DNA of 64,000 bases, from positions 1 to 64,000 of the forward strand of contig JAMORK010000014.1 in NCBI GenBank assembly GCA_027063645.1, in the 5' to 3' direction. The DNA is from Sulfurimonas sp. Lineage in GTDB: Bacteria; Campylobacterota; Campylobacteria; Campylobacterales; Sulfurimonadaceae. Below are positions 43,809 through 53,502 of this stretch, one piece after another (the first letter of the stretch is position 1; every line of letters starts with the position of its first letter). Both the position numbers and the translations under genes were made by a program. The notes under the pieces were generated by a model. That model worked only from the letters and a program-made list of their open reading frames with translations. It did not search any database and had not been told where the DNA came from.

Positions 43809-46764
43809 ATTCTCCTTGGGATTTCACATCATCAATTCTTATCGTAAATATAGCACCTTTTGCACCATTTTTTACATAAATATCACCATTATGATAATCT
43901 TTTAAGATAATTTTAGCCATATACAAACCAAGACCTGTTCCATTTTTTTCTAGTTTTGTAGAGAAATAAGGGTTAAAAATATTATCCATAATTTTTTCAT
44001 CTATGCCCCCTGCATTATCTTCTATCTCAATGTATAAATTTTCTTGAAGCAGATAGCTTCTTACTTCAATCCTTGGATCTTCTTTCTTTTGATCCAAAAG
44101 CTGTTCTCTAGCATTAGTGATGATATTCAATACCACTTGCATAAACTCATTTTCATGCATAAGTATCGATTGATGACTCTCAAGAGAAAAAACTATGTCA
44201 ATATTTTCAAATGTTACACTCTCCTCTATAAGTCGATATGCTCTTCGTATTGTTTCATCGACATCTAAGACCTTTGCACTTGTATGTGGTTTATAAAAAC
44301 TACTAAAATCGGTAATAGTCTGACTAAGATTTTGCACATAGAGTGCTATTTTATCAAGCTTTTCATGAAGATATTTGATAAATTCCACTCTCTCTTTTGT
44401 ATCGTCTAGGTTATATTTTTTTATATAGAGTACTGTTTTAACTGCAACTTGTGTTGCAGAGATGGCACCAAGAGGCTGTTTCCATTGATGAGCTATCATA
44501 CTTAACATCTCCCCCATTTGTGCTAAACGCGACTGTTGTAAGAGGTAGGCATCTTTATGTTTGAGCTCCTCTTTAATGAGGACAGATTCAGTTATATCTT
44601 GTACTGTTCCATAAGAGATTATAGCTTTGCCATCCTTTGCATATATTGTTTCACATTTTTCATAAACATGTTTTATTGTTCCATCTTTCATTAAAAGTCG
44701 ATGTTCAAGTTGATAGTGTGTTTTTCTTTTTAAAGATTCTAGGTATTGTTTTATCACATAATCTTTTTCTTGAGGATGCACTACAGCAATAATTTTTTCA
44801 TATAAATTTTCTTGAGTTTGCTCCTCCACTCCAAAGATTCTATATGTTTCTCTTGAGCATTTTAACTCTTTAGTTTGAAGATCCAATACCCACGAACCAA
44901 TCTTTGCCACAGCTTGTGCTTTTTCAAGATCACTAACTGCTTCATCTATCCTTTTCTCTAAAGTATGATTAATTTCTAAAACCTCTTTTTGAAGTGCTTG
45001 TAGCTTTTCATTTTTTTTATTGAGAATATAGTGTTTAAATAAAAATATTCCTACCAAAAAGATAAAAAAAGCTATAACCTCCTTGAGGTATTGAAAATGC
45101 ACTTTATTTGTATAATCAATCCGTACCCAGTCATTAAGAATTTTTTGTAAATCTGAAGGTTTGATGGAGTGTGCTATTTTCTCAAAAATATCAAAAAGCA
45201 TTTTGTCATCTTTACGAGTAGCAAAACTCACAGCAATTTTCTCAGGAAACTGTCCAGAAATTTGAAGTGAATTATCTCCCATAGTTTTTAGAGCATAAGC
45301 ACCTGCTATAAGAACATCTATGTGGCCATAAGCCTGACCCTGTTTTACTTTTAAAAGTCCCTCTTGTGTTGTATCTACTAACTCTAGTTTTATCCCCGGG
45401 TAACTTTTTTTTAATCTATCAACAAAAGCATGTCTTTTAACTGCTGTAAATGTTTTATCTACTACTGTGTCAAAATCTACAATATAACTTTTTTCTTTTT
45501 GTGTAATAACAACGAGAGGTTCATAATGATAAGGTTTCGTAAAGTTAAAAAATTTTTCTCTAGCATCAGTTTTAGAAGCTACGGGAAGAAGATCACACTC
45601 TTTATTTACCCCTTTTTTTAAAGCATCTATCCAAGAATCACTTTCTACAAGTTTATAGCTAAGTCCAAACTTTTTATTTGTTAGCTCAAGTATTTGTGCT
45701 CCAATTCCGACATATTTTCCATCTCTAATAGCACTATAGGGCATGGAGTTTGGTAAAACACATATATTAATCTCTTTTTTATTCTCTAGATACCTTTTCT
45801 CCTCCTGTGTTAGCATATTTTCTTGGTAGACAAGTACATCTACATTAAGTTTTTCTTTTGCCAAACCGAAAAGATTATAAACATCATAGGTTCTTTGTAT
45901 TTTTTCTTTGTCTATTTCCCCAATATTATTTGTTTGATAATAAGCAAGCTTCTTTAATGCCTTTGCTTCATATATAAGAGCTTCTTTACTTTTATGCTGT
46001 TGATTATATTTTTTCATAATAAGCTCTACTGTTTCATCTATATGAGAAAATGCATACTCCCACCCCTTTAATGATGCATCTCTAAATTTTGCAACTTTTT
46101 GAGGATCTTTTTTCATATATTTTTTTGTTGTAAATAATATATCACTATAAAAATCGAAACCGTAATCTTTAGGAGAAAAAGCCTTATATTGAATCCCTTT
46201 TTTATTTAAAATATAAGGTTCGTTAGAGAGATATGCAGAATATATATCTACATTATGATCTAAAAAATCTTCTATCTTAAAGCTATGCTCAACAATATTA
46301 ATCTCATCTAAACTTACACCGGTAGATTTGATCATTGCATTTATTGAAGCACTTTGAAGAAGATTCTTTGTTTGCATCATAGATTTTCCTGGGAAATCTT
46401 CTATCTTATCTATACCTGAAGACTTGAGAGTGAGAAGCATTTGAGGTGAGGATTGAAAAATTGCTGCAAGAAGAACAATATTATCTCCATTACTATCATA
46501 CTGAACAAGGCTAGATCGACCTATACCATAGTCAACCTTTCCCTCTAGCACTTCTTTATAGACATCCATCGCACGTTTAAAAGGATAGATATCTACATCA
46601 AACCCTACATCCCTGTAAAAACCCTTCTCTTTGGCCATATAATAACCAGCAAATTGAAATTGATGGAGCCATACAAGTTGCAAAGATATTTTTTCAAGAG
46701 GTTTTGGGGGAGTCGCATATAGGGTGTTAAGAAGAAGGAGAAAAACAAGATAGATATATTTCAT
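43795..46764 (-). CDS. Histidine kinase with two periplasmic solute-binding domains and PAS
   Basis: The 989-residue protein has a signal peptide, an NMT1/THI5-like binding domain (about 25-250: LVWLHQFQFAGYYMAKEKGF), a second domain of SBP_bac_3 type (about 325-555: YSAIRDGKYVGIGAQIL), a membrane helix (about 565-585), a coiled coil, a PAS domain (about 620-740) and a kinase core with RLAQMGEMLSMIAHQWKQPL (His759), NIITNAREQL, DNAGGID and GTGLGLYMAK. Such tandem sensors detect small organic ligands directly. It overlaps the fumarate reductase-like flavoprotein gene, so it may control those genes or sense their substrate. No response regulator is adjacent. Confidence 0.9.
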   Translation of the reverse strand: MKYIYLVFLLLLNTLYATPPKPLEKISLQLVWLHQFQFAGYYMAKEKGFYRDVGFDVDIYPFKRAMDVYKEVLEGKVDYGIGRSSLVQYDSNGDNIVLLAAIFQSSPQMLLTLKSSGIDKIEDFPGKSMMQTKNLLQSASINAMIKSTGVSLDEINIVEHSFKIEDFLDHNVDIYSAYLSNEPYILNKKGIQYKAFSPKDYGFDFYSDILFTTKKYMKKDPQKVAKFRDASLKGWEYAFSHIDETVELIMKKYNQQHKSKEALIYEAKALKKLAYYQTNNIGEIDKEKIQRTYDVYNLFGLAKEKLNVDVLVYQENMLTQEEKRYLENKKEINICVLPNSMPYSAIRDGKYVGIGAQILELTNKKFGLSYKLVESDSWIDALKKGVNKECDLLPVASKTDAREKFFNFTKPYHYEPLVVITQKEKSYIVDFDTVVDKTFTAVKRHAFVDRLKKSYPGIKLELVDTTQEGLLKVKQGQAYGHIDVLIAGAYALKTMGDNSLQISGQFPEKIAVSFATRKDDKMLFDIFEKIAHSIKPSDLQKILNDWVRIDYTNKVHFQYLKEVIAFFIFLVGIFLFKHYILNKKNEKLQALQKEVLEINHTLEKRIDEAVSDLEKAQAVAKIGSWVLDLQTKELKCSRETYRIFGVEEQTQENLYEKIIAVVHPQEKDYVIKQYLESLKRKTHYQLEHRLLMKDGTIKHVYEKCETIYAKDGKAIISYGTVQDITESVLIKEELKHKDAYLLQQSRLAQMGEMLSMIAHQWKQPLGAISATQVAVKTVLYIKKYNLDDTKERVEFIKYLHEKLDKIALYVQNLSQTITDFSSFYKPHTSAKVLDVDETIRRAYRLIEESVTFENIDIVFSLESHQSILMHENEFMQVVLNIITNAREQLLDQKKEDPRIEVRSYLLQENLYIEIEDNAGGIDEKIMDNIFNPYFSTKLEKNGTGLGLYMAKIILKDYHNGDIYVKNGAKGAIFTIRIDDVKSQGECESE

Positions 46765-46792
46765 TAAGATACCATTTTATGATTTAAAATAA

Positions 46793-47197
46793 TTATACCA
46801 TAAGAGTTAGAAAATAATACCGTAAAATTCTGAGTCCCCCCGCGATAATAACAAACCAAACAAACTTAAGCCTAACAAGCCCTGCTACAAGAGTAAGAGG
46901 ATCCCCTATAATTGGTAACCAAGAAAGAAGCATCGCCCAGTATCCATACCTATGTCCAAAACGATATGCTTTAGGACCAAACGAGGAACTAAATAGTTTT
47001 ATTTTTGTTTTTTCATATAAAAAATAACCTAAATAATAATTTAAAATTATTGCTAAAATATTTCCACTTGAAGCACTCAAGAGTGCATTTAAAACAGGCA
47101 TATCATTTGAGATTGCGACAACAAATGCAGCTTCAGAAGAGAAAGGGAGGATGGTAGCTGCAAGAAACGCTGAGAGAAAAAGAGCAATTTCAGCCAT
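46793..47197 (-). CDS. YqaA-family membrane protein (DedA/SNARE-associated)
   Basis: The 134-residue protein has about four hydrophobic segments, beginning ALFLSAFLAATILPFSSEAA, then NALLSASSGNILAIILNYYLG and a family-typical RYGYWAMLLSWLPIIGDPLT. This matches YqaA, a small member of the DedA-like group related to lipid flipping. The ligand is unknown. It follows the hydroxyacid dehydrogenase gene after six bases. Confidence 0.85.
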   Translation of the reverse strand: MAEIALFLSAFLAATILPFSSEAAFVVAISNDMPVLNALLSASSGNILAIILNYYLGYFLYEKTKIKLFSSSFGPKAYRFGHRYGYWAMLLSWLPIIGDPLTLVAGLVRLKFVWFVIIAGGLRILRYYFLTLMV

Positions 47198-47203
47198 TAT
47201 GGC

Positions 47204-48127
47204 TTAGAAACTCTCTTTGATATTTTGCACAACTTTAGCTATAAGTTTTTCTCTAGCTTCTAGCGATGTCCATGCTATGTGGGGTGTTAAGTAAAGTCTC
47301 TCTTTATTTTTTACACTTAAAAGTGGACTACTCTCAACAAGAGGTTCTTTTGTAAAAACATCAAGTCCAAAACTAAGATTTTTTTCATCAATAACTCTTG
47401 CGACTGCCTCTTCATTGATGATACCACCGCGCCCAAGGTTTAAAACGACAGCCCCCTCTTTACAAGTTAACAACTGTTCATAGTCTAAAAGATTCTGTGT
47501 TTTCTCATTTAGTGGTGCATGAATAGAGATTATGTCACAATTTTGAAGCATATCTTCAAGTGTTGTTCTTTGAAAATCTTCAGTACGATTAACGCCACTT
47601 GTGGAGTAGTAAAACACCTTTGCACCAAATGCTTTAGCTATGGTTGCAACGCCACGACCAATACTACCAAGACCAATAATACCCCATTTTTTACCCTTCA
47701 CTTCAAAGAAGGGATGAGAAACATCTGTAAAGAGTCCACTCTTAGAGTAGCTCTTATCTTTTGTTACTTCATCATAATAGCGAGAGTGCCCTATAAGATA
47801 AAAAAGCATAGAAAAAGTGTGTTGTATCACAGAATCTGTTGAGTATCCTGCAACATTTTTCACCTCAATACCAAGCTCTTTTGCCGCTTCTAAATCAACA
47901 TTATTAGTTCCCGTAGCAGCTACACAGATAAGTTTTAGCTCTTTTACATTTTGCATATGCTCTTTTGTAATCACAACCTTGTTAGTAACAATAACAGTAG
48001 CGTTTGTTATGTGCTCTTGTGTTTGCTCTGGAGTTGTTGTTTGATATACTTCTATATCTCCTAGTGCATCAAATGCAGCTAAAGATGTTTCTCCAAAACT
48101 AAGAGCATCAAGTAAAACGATCTTCAC
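47204..48127 (-). CDS. D-2-hydroxyacid dehydrogenase
   Basis: The 307-residue NAD-dependent enzyme has the Rossmann motif GIIGLGSIGRGVATIAKAFG (about residues 150-169) and catalytic residues Arg in NLGRGGIINEEA, Glu in DVFTKEPL and His in LTPHIAW. Family members include glycerate, phosphoglycerate and lactate dehydrogenases; the sequence looks most like glycerate dehydrogenase/hydroxypyruvate reductase. The start is a GTG directly after the purT stop (TAAGTG), so the two are coupled. Confidence 0.87.
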   Translation of the reverse strand: MKIVLLDALSFGETSLAAFDALGDIEVYQTTTPEQTQEHITNATVIVTNKVVITKEHMQNVKELKLICVAATGTNNVDLEAAKELGIEVKNVAGYSTDSVIQHTFSMLFYLIGHSRYYDEVTKDKSYSKSGLFTDVSHPFFEVKGKKWGIIGLGSIGRGVATIAKAFGAKVFYYSTSGVNRTEDFQRTTLEDMLQNCDIISIHAPLNEKTQNLLDYEQLLTCKEGAVVLNLGRGGIINEEAVARVIDEKNLSFGLDVFTKEPLVESSPLLSVKNKERLYLTPHIAWTSLEAREKLIAKVVQNIKESF

Positions 48128-49294
48128 TTATGCGTCTTTTATTTTACTAATCATTGCACGAGCTTGCTCTAATGCTTTTTGCACTGGAGCAAAAACAAGT
48201 GCTACTGCTAAACGACGCCCTTTATGAGTTTCTGGTTTTCCAAAAATTCTCACAAATGAGTTCTCACTAAATAGTGACTCGTCTACCTCAACAACTGGTG
48301 CAAAACCATGTTCACACTCTGATTTAAAGGCAGCAGATGCACCATCTCCATAAAAAGTAAACCCTAATGGTAATCCAAGTACTGCACGAAGATGCAATGC
48401 AAATTCTGATTGAGATTGTGTCATAAGAGTTACCATCCCTGTATCGTGTGGACGAGGAGATACCTCTGAGAAATAAACCTCATCACCTTTAATGAAAAGC
48501 TCTACACCAAAGATACCACGGCCACCAAGACCATCTGTAATTTTTTTCGCCATATCTTGTGCTCTTTGTTTTGCAAGAGTACTCATTTGTGCTGGTTGCC
48601 AAGAAAATACATAATCACCATCACGTTGCTCATGCCCTATAGGTTCACAAAAAACTGTTTCACTTCCATTTCTTGCCGTAAGCATTGTAATCTCATAATC
48701 AAAATCAACAAAAGCTTCTACGATTAGCTCACTTGCATCTCCACGAGCCTCTTTAGCTATCTCCCAAGATGCAGGTATGTCGGACTCAGACTTTGCCACA
48801 GATTGACCATGACCAGAAGAGCTCATAACAGGTTTAATAACACAAGGAAAGCCCATCTTCTTTGCAGCTTCAAGCATACCCTCTTGTGTTGTTACAAATT
48901 CGTAAGCACCTGTTTTAAGTCCTAACTCCTCAGCAGCAAAAACACGAATATTTTTACGATTCATTGTTTTATTTACTGCATCTGCATTTGGAATTACATT
49001 AAAACCTTCTGCCTCTGCCTTAAAAAGTGCAGAGATAGAGATAGCTTCTACCTCCGGTAAGATATAGTCAGGTTTTTCACGACGAATCACCTCTAAAAGA
49101 GCCTCTTCATCTTGCATATTGACAACATGAGAACGGTGTGCCACTTGATGTGCTGGAGCATTTGCATACTTATCTACGGCAATAGTTTCAAGACCTAAAC
49201 GCTGTGCTTCGATAACAACTTCACGACCTAGTTCACCAGAACCAAGTAACATCACTTTTTTTGAGTTTGATTTGAGGGGAGCAGAGAATTGCAT
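48128..49294 (-). CDS. purT: Formate-dependent phosphoribosylglycinamide formyltransferase (GAR transformylase 2)
   Basis: PurT uses formate and ATP to formylate GAR in purine synthesis. The 388-residue ATP-grasp protein has [40 protein letters not shown]-binding [14 protein letters not shown] (about 154-167), and [16 protein letters not shown] with metal-binding residues. The ATG at 49294 is chosen because it follows AAGGAATT; another ATG lies six codons upstream without one. The ribosome-binding site falls inside a hairpin (49300-49331), which may control translation. It is downstream of flgE. Confidence 0.94.
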   Translation of the reverse strand: MQFSAPLKSNSKKVMLLGSGELGREVVIEAQRLGLETIAVDKYANAPAHQVAHRSHVVNMQDEEALLEVIRREKPDYILPEVEAISISALFKAEAEGFNVIPNADAVNKTMNRKNIRVFAAEELGLKTGAYEFVTTQEGMLEAAKKMGFPCVIKPVMSSSGHGQSVAKSESDIPASWEIAKEARGDASELIVEAFVDFDYEITMLTARNGSETVFCEPIGHEQRDGDYVFSWQPAQMSTLAKQRAQDMAKKITDGLGGRGIFGVELFIKGDEVYFSEVSPRPHDTGMVTLMTQSQSEFALHLRAVLGLPLGFTFYGDGASAAFKSECEHGFAPVVEVDESLFSENSFVRIFGKPETHKGRRLAVALVFAPVQKALEQARAMISKIKDA

Positions 49295-49299
49295 AATGA

Positions 49300-49331
49300 A
49301 TAATTCCTTCATAAAATATTGAAGGAATTAT
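49300..49331 (-). promoter_or_regulatory. Hairpin over the purT ribosome-binding site
   Basis: ATAATTCCTTC and GAAGGAATTAT form a perfect 11-bp stem around ten bases. On the minus strand the second arm contains the purT AAGGA sequence and ends just before its ATG. It lies 18 bases after the flgE stop and may be an RBS-hiding hairpin or a weak terminator. Confidence 0.5.
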
Positions 49332-49348
49332 ATCAAAATAGAGTTAAA

Positions 49349-51460
49349 TTAGTTTTTCAAACCAATTAATGTTTGAAGCATCTGATCAGATGTAGTAATT
49401 GTTTTCCCATTTGCTTGAAAACCACGTTGGATGATAATAAGCTGAGTAAGCGCACGTGAAAGGTCAACATTTGATGCCTCAAGAGCTGCAGATTGAATAA
49501 AACCACGACCAGCTGTTGCTGCAGTACCAATGATAGGATCACCTGAATTGGCAGTTTGATTATAAACATTTCCACCCTCAACAGAGAGACCTTCATTATT
49601 TGTAAATTTTGCCATAGCGATTTGAGCTAAACCAAATGAACGACCATTTGAAAATGAACCAACTAAAGTACCAGACTGATCTATACGAATCCCTACTAGA
49701 TCTCCACCAGTAAAACCATCTTGTGAGATTCCAGATGTAGCAGAGCGACTATCAAATGATGTCATCCCATCAAACTTATCAGATGTACCAAAAGAGAAGT
49801 TCACTTGTTGATCTGGAGCTGAACCGTTATTTCCAGAAAAAGAGATATTTGGTGGAGTGTAACCTTTTAATGAACCATCATTATTAAAGCTAACAGACCC
49901 TCTTTTTTCATTTGAAGGATAACTTGTATCTGTATTGATTTCAGCAGGTTTTGGAACAGTAACTACCATAGCCCATTCACTTCCTTTTGTTTTATCTAGT
50001 GATGTTTTTCTAAACTCCATTCTTAGTGTATGTTTAGAACCAAGAGAATCAAAGATATCTATTGAACTAGAATGTGTTGCAGCATTAAAGCCTTGAGAAA
50101 ATGCTTTTCCTGTACTACCTGTTGCAAGAACAGCATTCATAGCTTCCATATTTCGTGAAAAACGAACATTCTCACCAGGGCCACTAATAACTGAAGTTAC
50201 TTTAATATTCAGAGCATGATCATCAGCACCACCTCCAGGATTCGTAATTTCAAATTTACCTTGGTCATTTACAATTACATTTACATTATTATCATCAGCA
50301 GTACCATCATTGTCTACATCTCTTGCATGTTTTTGCATTGCTTCACGTAATGATGCAATCGAATTAAACTTCTTCGTTGTATTTGATGTTGTATCTACTG
50401 TGTCTGGATCGTAAATATACTCATGTGCAGTTGTAACACTGTCACCTGTTACAAAACCACTACCTGCATCATCTGCAGCTATAATAATATTATGCCCACG
50501 TGATTTACTTTCGTTGGTATTCTCAAGGGAAAGCTTATTGCTTGCACTATCATATGTAGCAGTAATTCCAGTTATAGATGTTTGAGCATTGATAGCTGCT
50601 GCATATCTATTTCCTGTTCCTGCTGCATCACCTGGGATACTTGTAGCTGTAATAGGATCATAGTTAGTCCCATCATCTTTTTGGAAAATCAGATTTAGAT
50701 CTGTGTTATCATCAACGGTATTAGAGGCTGTAGCTGCTGCACTTTGAAAAGAGATCCAAACACCTTGCCCCTGTTGGAGTGCAAATGCTTCTCCCGATTC
50801 ATTAAACATTACACCCAAGTTACCTGAAACCTGTGTACTTGCACCTGTTGCATCAGCCTCTACAACACCATTTTTATCTACAGCATATGCAGGAGAATAA
50901 CTCTCTACCGTAGAGCCGGAATTAAGATTTGCTTTTAAAACAACCTCTTTAGTTGGACTAGCTGGAGTTGTTAATCCTGGTGGAATGTTTATATCTGTGA
51001 TTGGAGCTGTTGAGTCTACTTTACCTGTTACAGGATCACGTAACCACCCTTGTGTAATAAAGCCATTGTTATCTACAAAGTTTCCACCTGCATCAAACTT
51101 AAAATCTCCAGCACGACTATACTTATAAGTATTACCACCATCAGGAGAGATAATAAAAAAACCATCGCCTTGAATAGCAACATCTGTATTTTTATCTGAA
51201 TTTTGTACTGAACCTTGAGAGAAAATTCTTGTTGCAGAACTAACAGTAGAACCTAAACCAACTTGTACTGGATTTTTACCACCAAGTTGCCCTTGAGGTG
51301 CCGTTGCAATAGCTTTTGTTTGAGATAAAAGATCTGAAAAATTTGCACGGGAGTATTTAAAACCTACAGTATTTACATTGGCAATATTATTTGATTCTAT
51401 ATCCATCGCCACTTGGTGCGATTGTAGTCCGGAAACCCCGGAGAAAAGTGATTTTAACAT
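49349..51460 (-). CDS. flgE: Flagellar hook protein FlgE (long form)
   Basis: FlgE polymerises into the hook. The 703-residue protein has the conserved N-terminus (LFSGVSGLQSHQVAMDIESN, NIANVNTVGFKYSRANFSDL), DVAIQGDGFFII, a large variable central region (about 200-480) and a conserved C-terminus (ALTQLIIIQRGFQANGKTIT). The size is like the roughly 700-residue FlgE of Helicobacter and Campylobacter. It has its own sigma-54 promoter and the site AAAGGATTTCATT before the ATG, although it lies in line with fliK-flgD-flgE. Confidence 0.95.
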   Translation of the reverse strand: MLKSLFSGVSGLQSHQVAMDIESNNIANVNTVGFKYSRANFSDLLSQTKAIATAPQGQLGGKNPVQVGLGSTVSSATRIFSQGSVQNSDKNTDVAIQGDGFFIISPDGGNTYKYSRAGDFKFDAGGNFVDNNGFITQGWLRDPVTGKVDSTAPITDINIPPGLTTPASPTKEVVLKANLNSGSTVESYSPAYAVDKNGVVEADATGASTQVSGNLGVMFNESGEAFALQQGQGVWISFQSAAATASNTVDDNTDLNLIFQKDDGTNYDPITATSIPGDAAGTGNRYAAAINAQTSITGITATYDSASNKLSLENTNESKSRGHNIIIAADDAGSGFVTGDSVTTAHEYIYDPDTVDTTSNTTKKFNSIASLREAMQKHARDVDNDGTADDNNVNVIVNDQGKFEITNPGGGADDHALNIKVTSVISGPGENVRFSRNMEAMNAVLATGSTGKAFSQGFNAATHSSSIDIFDSLGSKHTLRMEFRKTSLDKTKGSEWAMVVTVPKPAEINTDTSYPSNEKRGSVSFNNDGSLKGYTPPNISFSGNNGSAPDQQVNFSFGTSDKFDGMTSFDSRSATSGISQDGFTGGDLVGIRIDQSGTLVGSFSNGRSFGLAQIAMAKFTNNEGLSVEGGNVYNQTANSGDPIIGTAATAGRGFIQSAALEASNVDLSRALTQLIIIQRGFQANGKTITTSDQMLQTLIGLKN

Positions 51461-51513
51461 AATGAAATCCTTTAATATCTATCTAAAAAAGATAGAGTTA
51501 GTAAAGGGTATCT

Positions 51514-51529
51514 AGCATAAAGTGTTCCA
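51514..51529 (-). promoter_or_regulatory. Sigma-54 (-24/-12) promoter for long flgE
   Basis: On the minus strand TGGAACACTTTATGCT gives GG-N10-GC spacing, close to the consensus TGGCAC-N5-TTGCT (one change in each half). It lies about 54 bases upstream of the flgE start. The fliK promoter has the same TGGAAC-N5-ATGCTA form. Confidence 0.75.
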
Positions 51530-51541
51530 ACTTAAAAAAGA

Positions 51542-52813
51542 TTAAGCATCCATATCTAAAGCTTTTTGTAGCATTTGATCTGCGGTTGTAACTACTTTAG
51601 AGTTTGAATCGTATGCTCGCTGAAGGATAATAAGTTCCGTTAAACCACTTGTTATATCATAATTAGAATTTTCTAATGTAAAGTTAATTACATCTGAACC
51701 ATTCACACTTTTTCCACTACTATCTGTATAAAAAAATGCTTTTCCGCTGTTAGATGTTTCTTGAAATCGAGAGCCATTAAGACGGTCAAGACCCTGATCA
51801 TTTTGAAAATGAAAAACAGCAATTTTACCAACAGAACTTTGTCTACCATTGGTAAAAGTTGCAATAACTTCTGCATTTTTATTGATAGCATAACCTTCTA
51901 AATCACCACCAATAGTCCCATCAGCTAAAGAAGATCCTGGCACTATCTCTCTATCTATAGAAACAATTCCATCATACCCTGTACCCAAATCAATAGTAAC
52001 CTGTGCTCCGTTATTATTAATTGATGTTAAGGTATTTGAAACCAATGCGCCCGATGCATCAAATTCCACTTTTCCAGTTTGAGTATCATAAACGATATTA
52101 CCCTCTAAATTTTGTGTTGTTGCTACAACATCCCACTGACTTCCAGGAGGGTTTTGTACGGCACTTCTTGTAAACTCTAAACGTAAATGGTTCTTTGCAT
52201 TAGTTGGGTCAATGACGCTTGCACCAGCTGTGATAACTTCATAACCCTCTTTCCCCACTCCAAGGTTTGCAAAAAACTTTGCTTGTGTTGTTGGTTCTGG
52301 TGGATAAGTTAAAGTCTTAGGAAAGCGTAATTTCTCTTGTGTCCCTATTGCACCTAAAGGTACTTCATCCAATGTAGCAGTGAGTACATTATCTGCACTA
52401 ATATTACCACCCATAGAACCAAGGATATGAAAACCATCTGCTGTTACAAGGTCATCATTTGCATCAAACTGAAATGCACCATCTCTAGTATAGATGGGGT
52501 CTTTATTTCCTTGCACACCAAACCATCCATCACCATTAATCGCTAAGTCAGTACTTCTGTCCGATAAAAGCAACTCCCCATTCCCTGTCATCATAGGTGT
52601 TGCTTGAATGCCAACACCTACACCAATAGAGCTATTTACACTACTCGATGTTGTTGCAGTACTAATATAGGACTCAAACATGCTAGAAAATTCTGTTGAA
52701 TACCCTCTATACCCTACTGTATTAATATTTGCAAGGTTATCAGACACAGCATCGATACCATAAGAGTTTGATTTCAACCCCGAAAGACCTGAATAAAAAG
52801 CTTGAGTCATCAT
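51542..52813 (-). CDS. flgE: Second FlgE-type hook protein (short form)
   Basis: The 423-residue protein has the FlgE N-terminus (FYSGLSGLKSNSYGIDAVSD, NLANINTVGYRGYSTEFSSM), DLAINGDGWFGVQ, and the C-terminal hallmark LTELIILQRAYDSNSKVVTT. It is close to the 400-residue enterobacterial FlgE size and much shorter than its neighbour. Campylobacterota commonly carry a second flgE-like gene; here the two are adjacent. It may be the hook base or a minor hook component. GGAG lies six bases before the first of two ATG codons. It is ten bases downstream of flgD. Confidence 0.9.
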   Translation of the reverse strand: MMTQAFYSGLSGLKSNSYGIDAVSDNLANINTVGYRGYSTEFSSMFESYISTATTSSSVNSSIGVGVGIQATPMMTGNGELLLSDRSTDLAINGDGWFGVQGNKDPIYTRDGAFQFDANDDLVTADGFHILGSMGGNISADNVLTATLDEVPLGAIGTQEKLRFPKTLTYPPEPTTQAKFFANLGVGKEGYEVITAGASVIDPTNAKNHLRLEFTRSAVQNPPGSQWDVVATTQNLEGNIVYDTQTGKVEFDASGALVSNTLTSINNNGAQVTIDLGTGYDGIVSIDREIVPGSSLADGTIGGDLEGYAINKNAEVIATFTNGRQSSVGKIAVFHFQNDQGLDRLNGSRFQETSNSGKAFFYTDSSGKSVNGSDVINFTLENSNYDITSGLTELIILQRAYDSNSKVVTTADQMLQKALDMDA

Positions 52814-52823
52814 AACAAACTCC

Positions 52824-53492
52824 TTAATAAACCTCTTTTACATTCTCAAGTGGAACATAATTAGAACCTAGTTTTACTAATGTTGTCCCATTATCAAAAC
52901 GTACAGATTCAATAGGATATGTACCCACTCTTGTTTTTTGTGCTTCGTTATTTGTATCTATATAAGATGCTGTTATATAGTAGATGCCACCTTCTGCTTG
53001 AGCTCCTGTTGCATCTTTTCCATCCCATGTAAATTCATATACACCTGCTGGATTACTTCCAACTTCTAATGTTTGTACAACATTACCATTGACATCAAGT
53101 ATCTCTACATTTCCTTGATTTATATCATTTGGAAAGTACATCTCAAAAGTTGAACTACTCCCTTTGTCTAAAGCGATTGCATTACTACCAAGGTCCGCTG
53201 TTTTACCTATGGCTGCAATGGTAGAAAAATTATTTGATGAAGCTAAAGATGCTGCTAAATCTTCTAAAGCTTTATTTGTTTTATCTGCTGCTTCAAGCGA
53301 TGCAAGTTGGGATGTTTGTGTTAAAATTGCCTCAGTATCTGTAGGCTCTGTTGGATCTTGATACTGAAGTTCTGTAAGTAAGAGTGTCATAAAGTCATCA
53401 TTACTTAAACTTGTTTTATCTTTTACAACATCTGCACCTGTTGTATAGTCTCCATAAACTGCACTATCTAATCCTATTGAATTAATTGCCAT
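52824..53492 (-). CDS. flgD: Flagellar hook-capping protein FlgD
   Basis: FlgD caps the growing hook. The 222-residue protein has the FlgD N-terminal motif (LSNDDFMTLLLTELQYQDPT, then EAILTQTSQLASLEA) and the C-terminal Ig-like/FlgD domains (QTLEVGSNPAGVYEFTWDGK, GGIYYITASYID). The ATG at 53490-53492 is preferred over one directly upstream at 53495 because AAAGGA then has better spacing; longer starts would run into fliK. It lies between fliK and the short flgE. Confidence 0.93.
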   Translation of the reverse strand: MAINSIGLDSAVYGDYTTGADVVKDKTSLSNDDFMTLLLTELQYQDPTEPTDTEAILTQTSQLASLEAADKTNKALEDLAASLASSNNFSTIAAIGKTADLGSNAIALDKGSSSTFEMYFPNDINQGNVEILDVNGNVVQTLEVGSNPAGVYEFTWDGKDATGAQAEGGIYYITASYIDTNNEAQKTRVGTYPIESVRFDNGTTLVKLGSNYVPLENVKEVY

Positions 53493-53502
53493 CATATATC
53501 CT

